The position numbers were made by a program, and so were the translations under genes. A stretch of 64,000 bases of DNA from the NCBI RefSeq assembly GCF_003260015.1, contig NZ_QCXS01000003.1, forward strand, positions 796,315-860,314, given 5' to 3'. Below, piece after piece: positions 41,775 through 50,452 of the stretch. This DNA comes from Nakamurella deserti. GTDB lineage: Bacteria; Actinomycetota; Actinomycetes; Mycobacteriales; Nakamurellaceae. Positions within the stretch are counted from its first letter, which is position 1; each line of letters starts with the position of its first letter. A model generated the notes under the pieces. It was not told where the DNA came from and ran no database searches. It worked only from the letters and a program-made list of their open reading frames with translations.

Positions 41775-42431
41775 TCAGATCCCCAGCTGCGGGCGGCACT
41801 CCGCGAGCCCGCGCACCCGCACCGTCCAGTCCGGCCGGACCAGGGTGTCCGGGGTGACGAGCAGCAGGTGGCTCTCCACCGACTCGCCCGGGCGGCGCTG
41901 CTGGAACCGGCTGCCGTTGCCGACGTAGCCGAGCTTCTCCGAGACCCGAAGCGACCGTGCGTTGTCGGCGAACGCGGCCGACTCGGCCCGCCGGGCACCG
42001 AGGTGGTCGAAGGCGAACAGCAGGATGGCCGCGCGCATCTCGGTGCCCAGTCCGCTCCCCTGCCGGTCGCGCCGCAGCCAGGAGCCGGTGGTGACGGAAC
42101 GGACGACGGCGAAGTCGTCGGCCCGGACGTCCTGCAGGCCGATGGCCACCCCGTCCAGCAGCACGGCGAACTGCAGGTCCCACCGCTGGGCGGTGGTCGC
42201 CGCCCGGCGCCCCCACAGGTGCCGCAGCGAGCCGGGCACCAGCTCGTCCGGTGGCGCCGTCGACCACGGGACGTCGAACGGCAGCTCGGCCGGATCGTGG
42301 ATGCCGGCGAGCTCGGCGTCCATCAGGTCCGGGAGGTGCTCGTCGCGGACCGGCGTGAGCACCAGCCGGGGGCTTCGCACCTCGAGCCCGAACAGCGGCC
42401 AGTACCGGACGAGTCGTTCCCGGGAACCCAT
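41775..42431 (-). CDS. GNAT-family N-acetyltransferase (RimJ/RimL-like)
   Basis: A 218-aa acetyltransferase of the RimL type: LEVRSPRLVLTPVRDEHLPD at the start, SWLRRDRQGSGLGTEMRAAI for acetyl-CoA, then DNARSLRVSEKLGYVGNG. Probably acetylates a small molecule or protein N-terminus. Overlaps nothing and precedes the EamA gene, which could export the product. Confidence 0.88.
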   Translation of the reverse strand: MGSRERLVRYWPLFGLEVRSPRLVLTPVRDEHLPDLMDAELAGIHDPAELPFDVPWSTAPPDELVPGSLRHLWGRRAATTAQRWDLQFAVLLDGVAIGLQDVRADDFAVVRSVTTGSWLRRDRQGSGLGTEMRAAILLFAFDHLGARRAESAAFADNARSLRVSEKLGYVGNGSRFQQRRPGESVESHLLLVTPDTLVRPDWTVRVRGLAECRPQLGI

Positions 42432-42471
42432 GCCCGCAGTCTGTCCGGTCGGGTCTCCCGGACGCGACCCG

Positions 42472-43371
42472 TTATCCCTTGACCGCGCCGGCGCCCGCCC
42501 CCCGGACGAAGTACCGCTGGAAGGAGAAGAACACCAGCGCCACCGGGATGGTCATCAGCAGGGCCGCGGCCATCTTGAGCGGGAACAGGTTGCCGGAGCC
42601 GTAGGCGCCGCTGGACAGCGACGCGACGCCGGAGGTCAGGGTGTTCAGCGCCGGGTCGCGCCGGGACACGATGAAGTGTGCGAGCTCGTTCCACGACGCC
42701 TGGAACGACAGGATGGTGATGGTGATGACCGCGGGCCGCGCCATCGGCAGCACCACCGACCAGAACAGCCGGAAGGTGCCGGCGCCGTCGATGCGCGCCG
42801 CCTCCTCCACCTCGGCGGGGATGCCGAGGAAGAACTGCCGCATGATAAAAACCCCTGCGGCGTCGGCGATCAGCGGGATGATCATGCCGGCGTAGGTGTT
42901 GTACATGTGCAGCTCGACGAGGACCAGGTACTTCGGGATCAGCAGCACCACACCGGGGACGGCGATGACGCTGACGATGACCCCGCCGAGGGCCTTACGG
43001 CCGAAGAAGTGCAGCCGCGCCAGCGCGTAGCCGGCCAGCGAGTCGAAGAACACCCGGCCGGCGGTCACGCACACCGACACGATGACCGAGTTGAGGAACC
43101 AGCGCGGGAAGTCCTGTCCGGCCAGCGTCCGGTAGGCGTCGAGCTGCCACACCATCGGGATCGGGTTCAGCGGGCTGGCGGTGGCCTCGGCGTCGGACTT
43201 GAACGACGTCCCGATCTGGATGAGGAACGGGAAGATGTACAGCAGTGCGAAGAAGATCAGCACCAGGTAGACGATCAGCGCGGTGGAGCGACCGCGGCTG
43301 TTCTTCGCCGGAATCAGCTCGATCGGGCCGGCGGCGCCCTTCGACGGACGCTCGGAGGTGCGGGTGGCCAT
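42472..43371 (-). CDS. Sugar ABC importer permease (MalG-like)
   Basis: A 299-aa CUT1-type permease: six helices starting IVYLVLIFFALLYIFPFL, GTSFKSDAEA, and the MalG-type EAA loop PAEVEEAARIDGAGTFRLFW. Its ATG shares one base with the stop of the MalF-like gene (TGATG). No ATPase gene is in the cluster, as is common in actinomycetes where a shared MsiK ATPase serves several importers. Confidence 0.93.
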   Translation of the reverse strand: MATRTSERPSKGAAGPIELIPAKNSRGRSTALIVYLVLIFFALLYIFPFLIQIGTSFKSDAEATASPLNPIPMVWQLDAYRTLAGQDFPRWFLNSVIVSVCVTAGRVFFDSLAGYALARLHFFGRKALGGVIVSVIAVPGVVLLIPKYLVLVELHMYNTYAGMIIPLIADAAGVFIMRQFFLGIPAEVEEAARIDGAGTFRLFWSVVLPMARPAVITITILSFQASWNELAHFIVSRRDPALNTLTSGVASLSSGAYGSGNLFPLKMAAALLMTIPVALVFFSFQRYFVRGAGAGAVKG

Positions 43372-44531
43372 CAGACGTCGCTTCCGGTGAGGGCGGCTTC
43401 CCGGCGGCGGCGCCACCAGGGCTTGCGGCTGGAGTCCCTGTCGCGCATGACGAACCGCTGGATCAGCGTCATCACGATGATGATGACGAACAGGATGAAC
43501 GCGATCGCGGTTCCCTGGCCCCACTTCCCGTCCTGGAACGAGGTCTGGAAGCTGAGGTAGGCCGGGGTCAGGGTGGTCTTGGAGGGCTTGCCCTGACTCA
43601 TCAGGTACACCTGGTCGAACACCTGCCAGGTGCCGATGAGCCCCAGCGTGATGACCAGGAACATCGTGGGCTTCAGCGCCGGCAGGGTCACGTTGCGGAA
43701 CCGCTGCCAGCGGTTGGCCCCGTCGACCATCGCCGCCTCCTCGACGTCGGCCGGGATGTCCTGCAGGGCCGCGAGGAAGATCAGCATGAAGGTGCCGGCG
43801 GTGGTCCAGATGGCCAGCGTGATCAGCGCGCACATCGCCACCGACGGGCCGGCGATCCACTGGAACCAGCTGATGCCGAGGAAGTCGTGGTCGGCGAGCC
43901 ACGCGGGCGGGTTCGCGGTGTCGACCAGGCCGAGGCCGCTCAGGATCAGGTGCCCGACACCGCGGGGGTCGGCGAACCAGTTGGGGCCGTTGATCCCGAA
44001 CCAGGCGAGCACGCTGTTGACCGCGCCGGACGCGGTGAACAGGAACAGGAACACCACCGAGATGGCCACCGTCGACGTCACCGACGGGAAGTAGAACGCG
44101 GTCCGGAAGAAGCCTTTCCCGCGCAGCCGCTGTCGGTTGATGGCCATCGCCAGGATCAGCGCGAGGACGGTCTGCAGCGGCACCACCAGCAGCACGTAGT
44201 ACATGTTGTTGCGCAGCGCGGTGGCGAGGTCGCGCTGCTGCAGGTTGGGGGACCCGAGCAGCGTGTCGTAGTTCTTTGCGCCGATGAAGTTGGCGCCCAG
44301 CGGCGAGCCCTTCCCGGACCAGTCGGTCAGCGACACCCACAACGCGAGCAGCACCGGGCCGATCAGGAACAGCAGGATGAGCACGAACGCGGGAGCCGCG
44401 AACAGCAGGCCGGCCCGGTTCTCGGAGCCGCGGATGCCGCTCCGTCGGCGTTTCGGCGGGGTCACGTCGCCGTCGGCGGTCGCGACGGCGGCCGGGACCT
44501 GCGCCGGGCCCATGCCCTGGGTGATCGACAT
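43371..44531 (-). CDS. Sugar ABC importer permease (MalF-like)
   Basis: A 386-aa CUT1 permease. After a cytoplasmic stretch (MSITQGMGPAQVPAAVAT...GIRGSENR) come helices starting GLLFAAPAFVLILLFLIGPVLL. The EAA loop is IPADVEEAAMVDGANRWQRF. ATG 44531 has GGAG 6 nt upstream; the in-frame GTG 44543 is less likely. It is paired with the MalG-like permease and preceded by a strong hairpin after the binding-protein gene. Confidence 0.93.
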   Translation of the reverse strand: MSITQGMGPAQVPAAVATADGDVTPPKRRRSGIRGSENRAGLLFAAPAFVLILLFLIGPVLLALWVSLTDWSGKGSPLGANFIGAKNYDTLLGSPNLQQRDLATALRNNMYYVLLVVPLQTVLALILAMAINRQRLRGKGFFRTAFYFPSVTSTVAISVVFLFLFTASGAVNSVLAWFGINGPNWFADPRGVGHLILSGLGLVDTANPPAWLADHDFLGISWFQWIAGPSVAMCALITLAIWTTAGTFMLIFLAALQDIPADVEEAAMVDGANRWQRFRNVTLPALKPTMFLVITLGLIGTWQVFDQVYLMSQGKPSKTTLTPAYLSFQTSFQDGKWGQGTAIAFILFVIIIVMTLIQRFVMRDRDSSRKPWWRRRREAALTGSDV

Positions 44532-44591
44532 CGATCGCTCCACTCGGAGTCGGGAGGTGGGGTCGTGCGGAAGGTGGGTCCTGCGGGGAGG

Positions 44592-44626
44592 TGCGGCGGC
44601 CGTCCGGGCGTCGGACGGCCGCCGCA
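44592..44626 (-). terminator. Attenuating hairpin between sugar-binding protein and permease genes
   Basis: TGCGGCGGCCGTCCG (44592-44606) and CGGACGGCCGCCGCA (44612-44626) form a perfect 15-bp stem with a 5-nt loop, between the binding-protein stop (44648) and the first permease start (44531). Same layout as in the dipeptide-type importer operon. Confidence 0.8.
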
Positions 44627-44647
44627 GGTTCCGCGGGTGCGGTCGGC

Positions 44648-45967
44648 TCAGCCGCCGACGGCTGCGGTCAGGTTCTCCTGCACCGAATCCAGGATCGCCT
44701 GCGGGTCGGCGTTGGCCAGGTCCTGCAGCTGGGAGTTGAAATCGGCCAGGACGTCGGTGATGCCGGGGAGGTTGACCACCCCGCGGGCGTAGTCGACACC
44801 CTTGACGAACGGCTCGTTGGCGGCGAACTCCGACAGGTAGTCGGCCTGCGCGGACTCCACCGACGGGATGACGCCGAACGCGGTGGCGAAGGCCATCTGC
44901 TGGTCGGTGCTCGTCATGTACTCGACGAACGACTTGGCCTGCTCCGGGAACTGGGTCGTGGCCGAGATCCCCCAGCAGTTGGTGAACACCAGGGTGCCCT
45001 TGGTGCCGGTCGGGCCGGCGGGCAGCTCGGCGACGGTGTACTTCAGGTCCGGGTAGTCGCTCTTGAGCGCCCCCAGCAACCAGTTGCCCTCGATGGTCAT
45101 GGCCGCGGCGCCCTTGCCGAACGCCTCACCGGCCCATCCGGAGTCGAGCTCCGCCGGGGTCTTGAGCACGCCGTCGGTGATCATCTTCTTGACGAAGCCG
45201 AGGGCCTCGGCGTTCTTCGGGTCGTTCGCGGTGATCGTCGTGCCGTCCTCGGCGACCAGGTAGCTGCCGTTCTGCACGAGGAAGGCGTCGACGCGGTCCC
45301 GCTCGGGGGCGACCGACAGACCGGCGGCGCCACCGGTGTTCAGCTTCGCGGCGACCGTGGCGAGCTGGTCCCAGGTGGTGGGGATGTCGGCGTCGGTGAG
45401 ACCGGCGGCCGCCCACAGGTCGGTGTTGATGAACAGCGCCAGGGTGGACATGTCCTTCGGGGCGCAGTAGAAGGTGCCGTCGTAGGTGAAGGCGTCCTTG
45501 AGCACCGGGTAGAAGTCGTCGGCGTTGCTCAGCTCGTCCCCGTAGGGCAGCAGGTTGCCGGCCTTGGCGTAGTTGGCGACCTGATCGGCGCCGACGTAGA
45601 AGACGTCCGGCGCGGTGCCGGACGAGAACCCCTGCGCCAGCTGCTGGGTCAGGTCCTGGGCGGCGGTGACCTCGACGGTCGAGTCGTTCTCCGACCCCCA
45701 GGCGTCGGCGGCCTCGGTGAGGGCGTCGGTCTCGGCGGTGCCGGAGCTGCCGAACAGCAGCTGCAGCTGCGCGCCGCCGGCGGCGGGCGCCTCGCTGCCG
45801 CCACCACCTTCGCTGCCGGTGGCCGAGCCGGCCGCCGAGGAGGTGGCGGCGGCGGCGGGCGAGGAGGTGCCGCCGGTGGCGGTGTCACTGCTGCACGCCG
45901 CGGCGGCCAGCAGGGTGAGTGCGCCGACGGCGCCGATGACGGCGGTACGGGTGCGATGGACGGACAT
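44648..45967 (-). CDS. Sugar-binding lipoprotein of an ABC importer
   Basis: A 439-aa extracellular solute-binding protein (SBP_bac_1): signal and lipobox MSVHRTRTAVIGAVGALTLL then AAAAC (lipid Cys about residue 25), a Ser/Gly/Ala linker, and a binding domain with SSGTAPDVFYVGADQVANYA and TIEGNWLLGALKSDYP. The sugar is not known; the neighbouring debranching-type hydrolase suggests an alpha-glucoside or malto-oligosaccharide. Follows the LacI gene by 136 nt, which contain a near-palindrome (GGAGCGCTTC, 46038-46047) that could bind a LacI-type regulator. Confidence 0.92.
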   Translation of the reverse strand: MSVHRTRTAVIGAVGALTLLAAAACSSDTATGGTSSPAAAATSSAAGSATGSEGGGGSEAPAAGGAQLQLLFGSSGTAETDALTEAADAWGSENDSTVEVTAAQDLTQQLAQGFSSGTAPDVFYVGADQVANYAKAGNLLPYGDELSNADDFYPVLKDAFTYDGTFYCAPKDMSTLALFINTDLWAAAGLTDADIPTTWDQLATVAAKLNTGGAAGLSVAPERDRVDAFLVQNGSYLVAEDGTTITANDPKNAEALGFVKKMITDGVLKTPAELDSGWAGEAFGKGAAAMTIEGNWLLGALKSDYPDLKYTVAELPAGPTGTKGTLVFTNCWGISATTQFPEQAKSFVEYMTSTDQQMAFATAFGVIPSVESAQADYLSEFAANEPFVKGVDYARGVVNLPGITDVLADFNSQLQDLANADPQAILDSVQENLTAAVGG

Positions 45968-46103
45968 CGTTGTCGTTCCTCTTCTCTGGGACTTCGGTGG
46001 GGGTTCCGGGTGTGGTTCCCGGTACGGGTTCCCGGGTGGAGCGCTTCGGTCGGGACGGGAGGACGCGGGACGGTCGGCGGTGACCTGCCCGTGCGGGAAG
46101 GGG

Positions 46104-47165
46104 TCAGGAGGGCGGGGTGCGGCGGGTCCGGACGACCAGATCGGGCGCGAGCAGCAGGCGCGTGGGCGGGTCGACGGTGGTCGGGCGGTCGATGCGGTCC
46201 ATCAGCAGCCGCAGGGACTGCTCGGCGGCCGCGGTCAGCGGCTGGGCCACCGACGAGATGCCGGCGCCCTCGGCGAGGGCGGTGTCGTCGAAGCCGACCA
46301 CCTCGACCGCGGGAGCCCCGGGAGTGGCCTGCCGCAGCTGGACCGCGGCCAGCGCGCCCAGCGCCACCAGGTCGGACACGCAGACCAGCGCGGTCGCGTC
46401 GGTGCGCCGCAGCAGGTCGTGGGCGGCCAGCCGGGCGTCGTCGACGGCGTTGCGGCAGTGTCCGACCGGCAGGTCGGGCAGTCCCGCCGCCTGCATGGCG
46501 GCGCGGTACCCGGCGAGCCGGTCGTTGCCGACGCGGGAGTCCGTCGGCCAGCCGAGAAAGGCGATGCGCCGGTGGCCCTGCGCCAGGAGGTGCCCGGTGG
46601 CCTTCCGGGTGCCCTGCGCGCCGTCGACGTCGACCCAGGGGTGCGTGCCGGCGCCATCCCAGTCGCGGCCGAACGACACGCACGGGATGCCGCGTTCCAT
46701 CAGGTGCGCCGCCCGGCGGTCGCCTTCGTGGGTGTGGCTCAGCACGAAGCCGTCGAGGTCCCAGCGCTGCATGAGGTCGTCGTAGGAGGCGAGCTCCTGA
46801 TCGTCGTCCCGGGCGGTGTAGAGCAGCACGCGGTAGTCCCGATCTGCGGCGCACGCGGTCAGCGCGTGCAGGAAGCGGTCGAAGACGCCGTCGGTGGAAC
46901 CACTCTCGACCCGGACGCCGATGAGGCCGGAGCGCTTGGTCCGCAGCTGCCGGGCGGCGTGGTTGGGCCGGTAGTCCAGCTCGCGGATGACGTCGCGCAC
47001 CTTGGCCGCCGTCTCCGGCCGGACGATGCCGGGAGTGTTGAGCACGTTGGAGACCGTCTGGACCGACACCCCGGCCAGCGCCGCGACCTGGCTCATGGTG
47101 GGCCGCCGGGAGGCGGCGTCGTCGGCCCCGGGGTCGGTGGGTACGGCGGACCGGGCGTTCACCAT
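46104..47165 (-). CDS. LacI-family transcriptional regulator
   Basis: A 353-aa LacI repressor. The N-terminal DNA-binding part reads PTMSQVAALAGVSVQTVSNV, then LNTPGIVRPETAAKVRDVI with the hinge helix LDYRPNHAARQLR. The periplasmic-binding-like effector domain includes VLSHTHEGDR, HRRIAFLGWPTDSR and VVGFDDTALAEGAG. It is first in the operon with the sugar importer and divergent from the glucosidase gene. The intergenic region holds two palindromes of the LacI type, so it probably controls both sides. Confidence 0.94.
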   Translation of the reverse strand: MVNARSAVPTDPGADDAASRRPTMSQVAALAGVSVQTVSNVLNTPGIVRPETAAKVRDVIRELDYRPNHAARQLRTKRSGLIGVRVESGSTDGVFDRFLHALTACAADRDYRVLLYTARDDDQELASYDDLMQRWDLDGFVLSHTHEGDRRAAHLMERGIPCVSFGRDWDGAGTHPWVDVDGAQGTRKATGHLLAQGHRRIAFLGWPTDSRVGNDRLAGYRAAMQAAGLPDLPVGHCRNAVDDARLAAHDLLRRTDATALVCVSDLVALGALAAVQLRQATPGAPAVEVVGFDDTALAEGAGISSVAQPLTAAAEQSLRLLMDRIDRPTTVDPPTRLLLAPDLVVRTRRTPPS

Positions 47166-47223
47166 CGACCTCCCGATCGTCCGCGCCGGGCGGCAGTGCC
47201 CGGCTGATCTCGACTACCCGAAC

Positions 47224-47270
47224 TTTGATCGTTCCAATCCGACTGGACAGATCCGGTTCGAACGTTCAAA
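47224..47270. promoter_or_regulatory. Two LacI-type operators
   Basis: TTCGAACGTTCAAA (47257-47270) is a 14-bp palindrome with a central CG and one mismatched pair. TTTGATCGTTCCAA (47224-47237) is a weaker version with two mismatched pairs. Both have the central CpG of LacI-family sites and lie between the LacI gene and the glucosidase gene in an AT-richer stretch. Confidence 0.7.
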
Positions 47271-47369
47271 TTGATACCTGCAGTGTGTGCCGCGTCACCC
47301 GGCCTGTCAACCGACCGGGCCTCGACTGGCAGGCTGACCCGACGTCCCACCCACCCCCGGAGGTCCACC

Positions 47370-49457
47370 GTGTCGCTGGAGACACCCCGCACCGATGCCG
47401 GTCCGGCGCTTTCCGGCGCACCCCGGCAACCGCTGCTGCACGACCTCGTGACCTCGGTCGCCGCGCCCGTGGTGGCACTGTCGGACCCCGGCGGGGACAT
47501 CCGCCCGGCCGGAGCGCAGGGCGTCTACGCCGCCGACCTGCGGTGGATCTCCCGCTGCGAGCTGACCGTCGACGGCGCCGTCGGCGAACCGATCGCCACC
47601 GCCACCCCCGGCGCCGACTCCGCCGAGTTCGTCGTGCTGGTCCGGCATCTCGGGAACCCCGGGGCCGATCCGACGGTGTGGATCCGACGGACCCGCACCG
47701 TCACGCCCGCCGGGTGCGCCGAGCGGCTGCACCTGGTCAACCAGTCCGACGCCGGGATCCGGCCGACCGTGTCGCTGCTGGTCGCCGCCGATCTGGCCCC
47801 CATCGAGACGGTCAAGATGGGCGGCCGCCCGGACGCGGTCGCCGTCGACGTCACCGGGGACCGGGTCACCCTCACCGCGGGCGGCGCGGTCGCGGTGCTG
47901 ACCGCGGCCGACGCCCGGATCGACCCCACCGGCACCGGCCTGCGGTTGTCCTGGACCCCCGACGTCCCCGCCCGCTCGTCGGTGACGGTCGGCTGGGAAC
48001 TCACGGTCGACGACCCGGAGGCCGCCGTGGTGGCGGCCCGCCGCCGGGTGGTCCGCGCCCCGGTCGTCACCGCCGACGACCGCCGGCTGGCCCCGCTGGT
48101 GGCCCGTTCGCTCGCCGACCTGCAGGGGTTGCAGATGGCCGCCGCCGGGCGCCCGGACGAGACCTTCCTGGCCGCCGGATCGCCCTGGTACCTGACCCTC
48201 TTCGGCCGCGACTCGCTGTGGGCCGCGCGGATGCTGCTGCCCACCGGCACCGACCTGGCGCTGGGCACCCTGCGCACGCTCGCCGCCCTCCAGGGCACGG
48301 CCGTCGACCCGGCCACCGCCGAGGAGCCCGGCAAGATCCCGCACGAGGTCCGGCGCTCGGTGTTCGCCCACGGCGACACCGTGCTGCCGGCGCTCTACTA
48401 CGGCACCATCGACGCCACCCCGCTCTGGATCTGCCTGCTCGCCGACGCCTGGCGGTGGGGGCTGCCGGCGGCCGAGGTCGAGAGCCTGCTGCCGGCGCTC
48501 GACCGCGCGCTGGGCTGGCTCGAGCACCACGGGGACTCCGACGGTGACGGCTTCCTCGAGTACATCGACCGCAGCGGGCACGGGCTGGCCAACCAGGGCT
48601 GGAAGGACTCCGGCGACGCGGTGCGGTTCCGGGACGGCCGTGTCGCCGACGGCCCGATCGCGCTGGCCGAGGTCCAGGGATACGCCTACGAGGCCGCGGT
48701 CAAGGCGGCCGACCTGCTCGACGCCTTCGGCCGCCCGGGGGCCACCCGGTGGCGTTCCTGGGCGGCGGCGCTCGCCGACCGGTTCCGCGAGACGTTCTGG
48801 CTGTCCGACGATCTCGGGCGCTACCCGGCCATCGCCCTGGACGGCGACAAGGTCGCGGTCGACGCCCCGGCGTCGAACATGGGACATCTGCTGGCCACCG
48901 GCATCCTGTCGGCGGCCGAGGCCGCCGATGTGGCGGCCCGTCTCGTGGATCCGAGCATGTCCAGCGGCTTCGGGCTGCGCACGATGAGCGACCGGACCGA
49001 CGGCTACTCGCCCCTGAGCTACCACTGCGGCTCCGTCTGGCCGCACGACACCGCCATCGCCGTCCACGGTCTCGTGTCGGCCGGTCTCACCGCCGCCGCG
49101 GCGGCGCTGGCCGACGGGCTGCTCGCCGCGGGGGCGGCGTTCGAGAACCGGTTCCCGGAGCTGTACGCGGGCTTCGGCGCAACCGAGATCGCCGTGCCGG
49201 TGCCCTATCCGGCGTCCTGCCGCCCACAGGCCTGGTCGGCGGCCGCCGCGGTGATGGTGGTACAGGGCTTCCTGGGCGTCCGGCCGGACGTACCCGCCGG
49301 CGTCGTCGAACTGGCGCCGGCGCCCGGCCTCGGCGCGATCCGGGTGCAGCGGCTGCGGATCGCCGGGGAGGACATCGACATCTCCGTCGACGCGGACGGC
49401 CGGTGCACGTGGAGCACGCCACCCGCCGGGATCACCGTCCGCGTGGCCGGCGGCTGA
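47370..49457 (+). CDS. Glycogen-debranching-type amylo-alpha-1,6-glucosidase
   Basis: A 695-aa two-domain hydrolase. The N-terminal ~220 residues are a GDE_N_bis-type beta domain (AQGVYAADLRWISRCELTVD, RTRTVTPAGCAERLHLVNQS). The C-terminal part is an alpha/alpha six-hairpin glycosidase with YLTLFGRDSLWAARMLLPTG, LANQGWKDSGDAVRF and YHCGSVWPHDTAIAVHG, motifs that surround the acidic active site. It would cleave alpha-1,6 or other alpha-glucosidic bonds in the cytoplasm. GTG 47370 follows GGAGG. Divergent from the LacI/sugar-importer operon. The exact substrate is unknown. Confidence 0.88.
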   Translation: MSLETPRTDAGPALSGAPRQPLLHDLVTSVAAPVVALSDPGGDIRPAGAQGVYAADLRWISRCELTVDGAVGEPIATATPGADSAEFVVLVRHLGNPGADPTVWIRRTRTVTPAGCAERLHLVNQSDAGIRPTVSLLVAADLAPIETVKMGGRPDAVAVDVTGDRVTLTAGGAVAVLTAADARIDPTGTGLRLSWTPDVPARSSVTVGWELTVDDPEAAVVAARRRVVRAPVVTADDRRLAPLVARSLADLQGLQMAAAGRPDETFLAAGSPWYLTLFGRDSLWAARMLLPTGTDLALGTLRTLAALQGTAVDPATAEEPGKIPHEVRRSVFAHGDTVLPALYYGTIDATPLWICLLADAWRWGLPAAEVESLLPALDRALGWLEHHGDSDGDGFLEYIDRSGHGLANQGWKDSGDAVRFRDGRVADGPIALAEVQGYAYEAAVKAADLLDAFGRPGATRWRSWAAALADRFRETFWLSDDLGRYPAIALDGDKVAVDAPASNMGHLLATGILSAAEAADVAARLVDPSMSSGFGLRTMSDRTDGYSPLSYHCGSVWPHDTAIAVHGLVSAGLTAAAAALADGLLAAGAAFENRFPELYAGFGATEIAVPVPYPASCRPQAWSAAAAVMVVQGFLGVRPDVPAGVVELAPAPGLGAIRVQRLRIAGEDIDISVDADGRCTWSTPPAGITVRVAGG

Positions 49458-49460
49458 GCC

Positions 49461-49976
49461 TCAGGGGTGGTCGTCGGGCCGCGGCAGGGTGCCGTGCTCG
49501 ATGACCTTCTCGTAGACGGTCTCCAGGCTCCGGGCGAGCTCGGCCACCGCAGCCGGCGTCAGCCCCTCGAAGAACATCCGCCGGACGAGCGCGATGTGCT
49601 GCGGTGAGGCGTCCCGCAGGGTGTCCCGGCCCGTCGCGGTCAGCGCGACGTCGGTGGCCCGCCCGTCGTCGGCCGCCCGGCCGCTGGTCACCAGGCCGCG
49701 CCCGGCCAGCGTGCGCACGTGGTGGGAGGTGCGACTGCGCTCCCAGCCGATGCGGGTGGCCAGGGCCGCCATCCGCATCCGGCCGTCCGGCGCGCTGGTC
49801 AGCGCGACGAGCACGTCGTAGTCGGAGAGTGAGATGCCGCTGTCGGCGCGCAACTGTCGGTTCATCTCGTAGCGCAGCCGCAGCTGCAGCTTCATCCACG
49901 CGTACCAGGCCCGTACCTGCTCGGGCGTGAGCAGAGCGAACGGCGACTCGGGCGGTACTGCACGGTCCGGTGCCAT
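49461..49976 (-). CDS. MarR-family transcriptional regulator
   Basis: A 171-aa winged-helix regulator: LQLRLRYEMNRQLRADSGIS, SDYDVLVALTSAPDGRMRM, and wing region ATRIGWERSRTSHHVRTLAG, RGLVTSGRAADDGRATDV. ATG 49976 follows GAGGAGAG. Divergent from the SnoaL-like gene with inverted repeats between them, so it probably represses both genes and responds to a small organic ligand. Confidence 0.92.
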   Translation of the reverse strand: MAPDRAVPPESPFALLTPEQVRAWYAWMKLQLRLRYEMNRQLRADSGISLSDYDVLVALTSAPDGRMRMAALATRIGWERSRTSHHVRTLAGRGLVTSGRAADDGRATDVALTATGRDTLRDASPQHIALVRRMFFEGLTPAAVAELARSLETVYEKVIEHGTLPRPDDHP

Positions 49977-50026
49977 GGGCTCTCCTCTCGGACCTCCGAG
50001 TATGACCGGACCCACCGTCCAGCTTG

Positions 50027-50055
50027 GGTGAAACCTCACCTACTCTGGCTTCACC
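50027..50055. promoter_or_regulatory. Candidate MarR operator
   Basis: GGTGAA (50027-50032) and TTCACC (50050-50055) are inverted repeats, and GGTGA-AACC-TCACC (50027-50040) is a second overlapping one. They lie between the divergent MarR and SnoaL genes. Confidence 0.55.
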
Positions 50056-50074
50056 ACCGAACCAGGGAGTGACG

Positions 50075-50431
50075 ATGCCCACCACCGCAGCACTGCTGAC
50101 CGCCAGCCTCCACGAGGTCTTCGGCAACCGCGACGCCGCCTCCCGCCGGGCGGCGATCGAGCGGGTCTACGCCGAGGACGTCCGTTTCGTCGAACCCGAG
50201 GGCACCGTGGTCGGCCGTGACGCCCTGGAGGGGCGCGCCGCCACCCTCATCGGGCAGGCCCCACCCGGTTTCACCTTCCGCGAGGACGGGCCCGCGTACG
50301 TCGACGGTGACTTCGGCCTGCTCGGCTGGGCCCTCGGACCCGTCGACGGCGAGCCGGTGGTCCGCGGTGTGGACATCCTCACCGTCACCGACGGCCTCGT
50401 CACCGAGATCCGGACCGTCCTCGCCTCCTGA
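50075..50431 (+). CDS. SnoaL/NTF2-like fold protein
   Basis: A 118-aa protein of the nuclear-transport-factor-2 fold. It has RRAAIERVYAEDVRFVEPEG, GRDALEGRAATLI and YVDGDFGLLGWALGPVDGEP, ending DILTVTDGLVTEIRTVLAS. Such small alpha+beta proteins serve as isomerases, hydrolases or binding proteins; the function here is unknown. ATG 50075 follows AGGGAG. It lies 21 nt before the quinone oxidoreductase gene and could form an operon with it. Confidence 0.88.
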   Translation: MPTTAALLTASLHEVFGNRDAASRRAAIERVYAEDVRFVEPEGTVVGRDALEGRAATLIGQAPPGFTFREDGPAYVDGDFGLLGWALGPVDGEPVVRGVDILTVTDGLVTEIRTVLAS

Positions 50432-50452
50432 CCCGATGGTTGACTGGGCCGC

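Noticed and set aside
42472-45967. Broken sugar importer because no ATPase gene is present
   Set aside because: Sharing of one MsiK-type ATPase among several sugar importers is normal in actinomycetes; all three proteins are full length.
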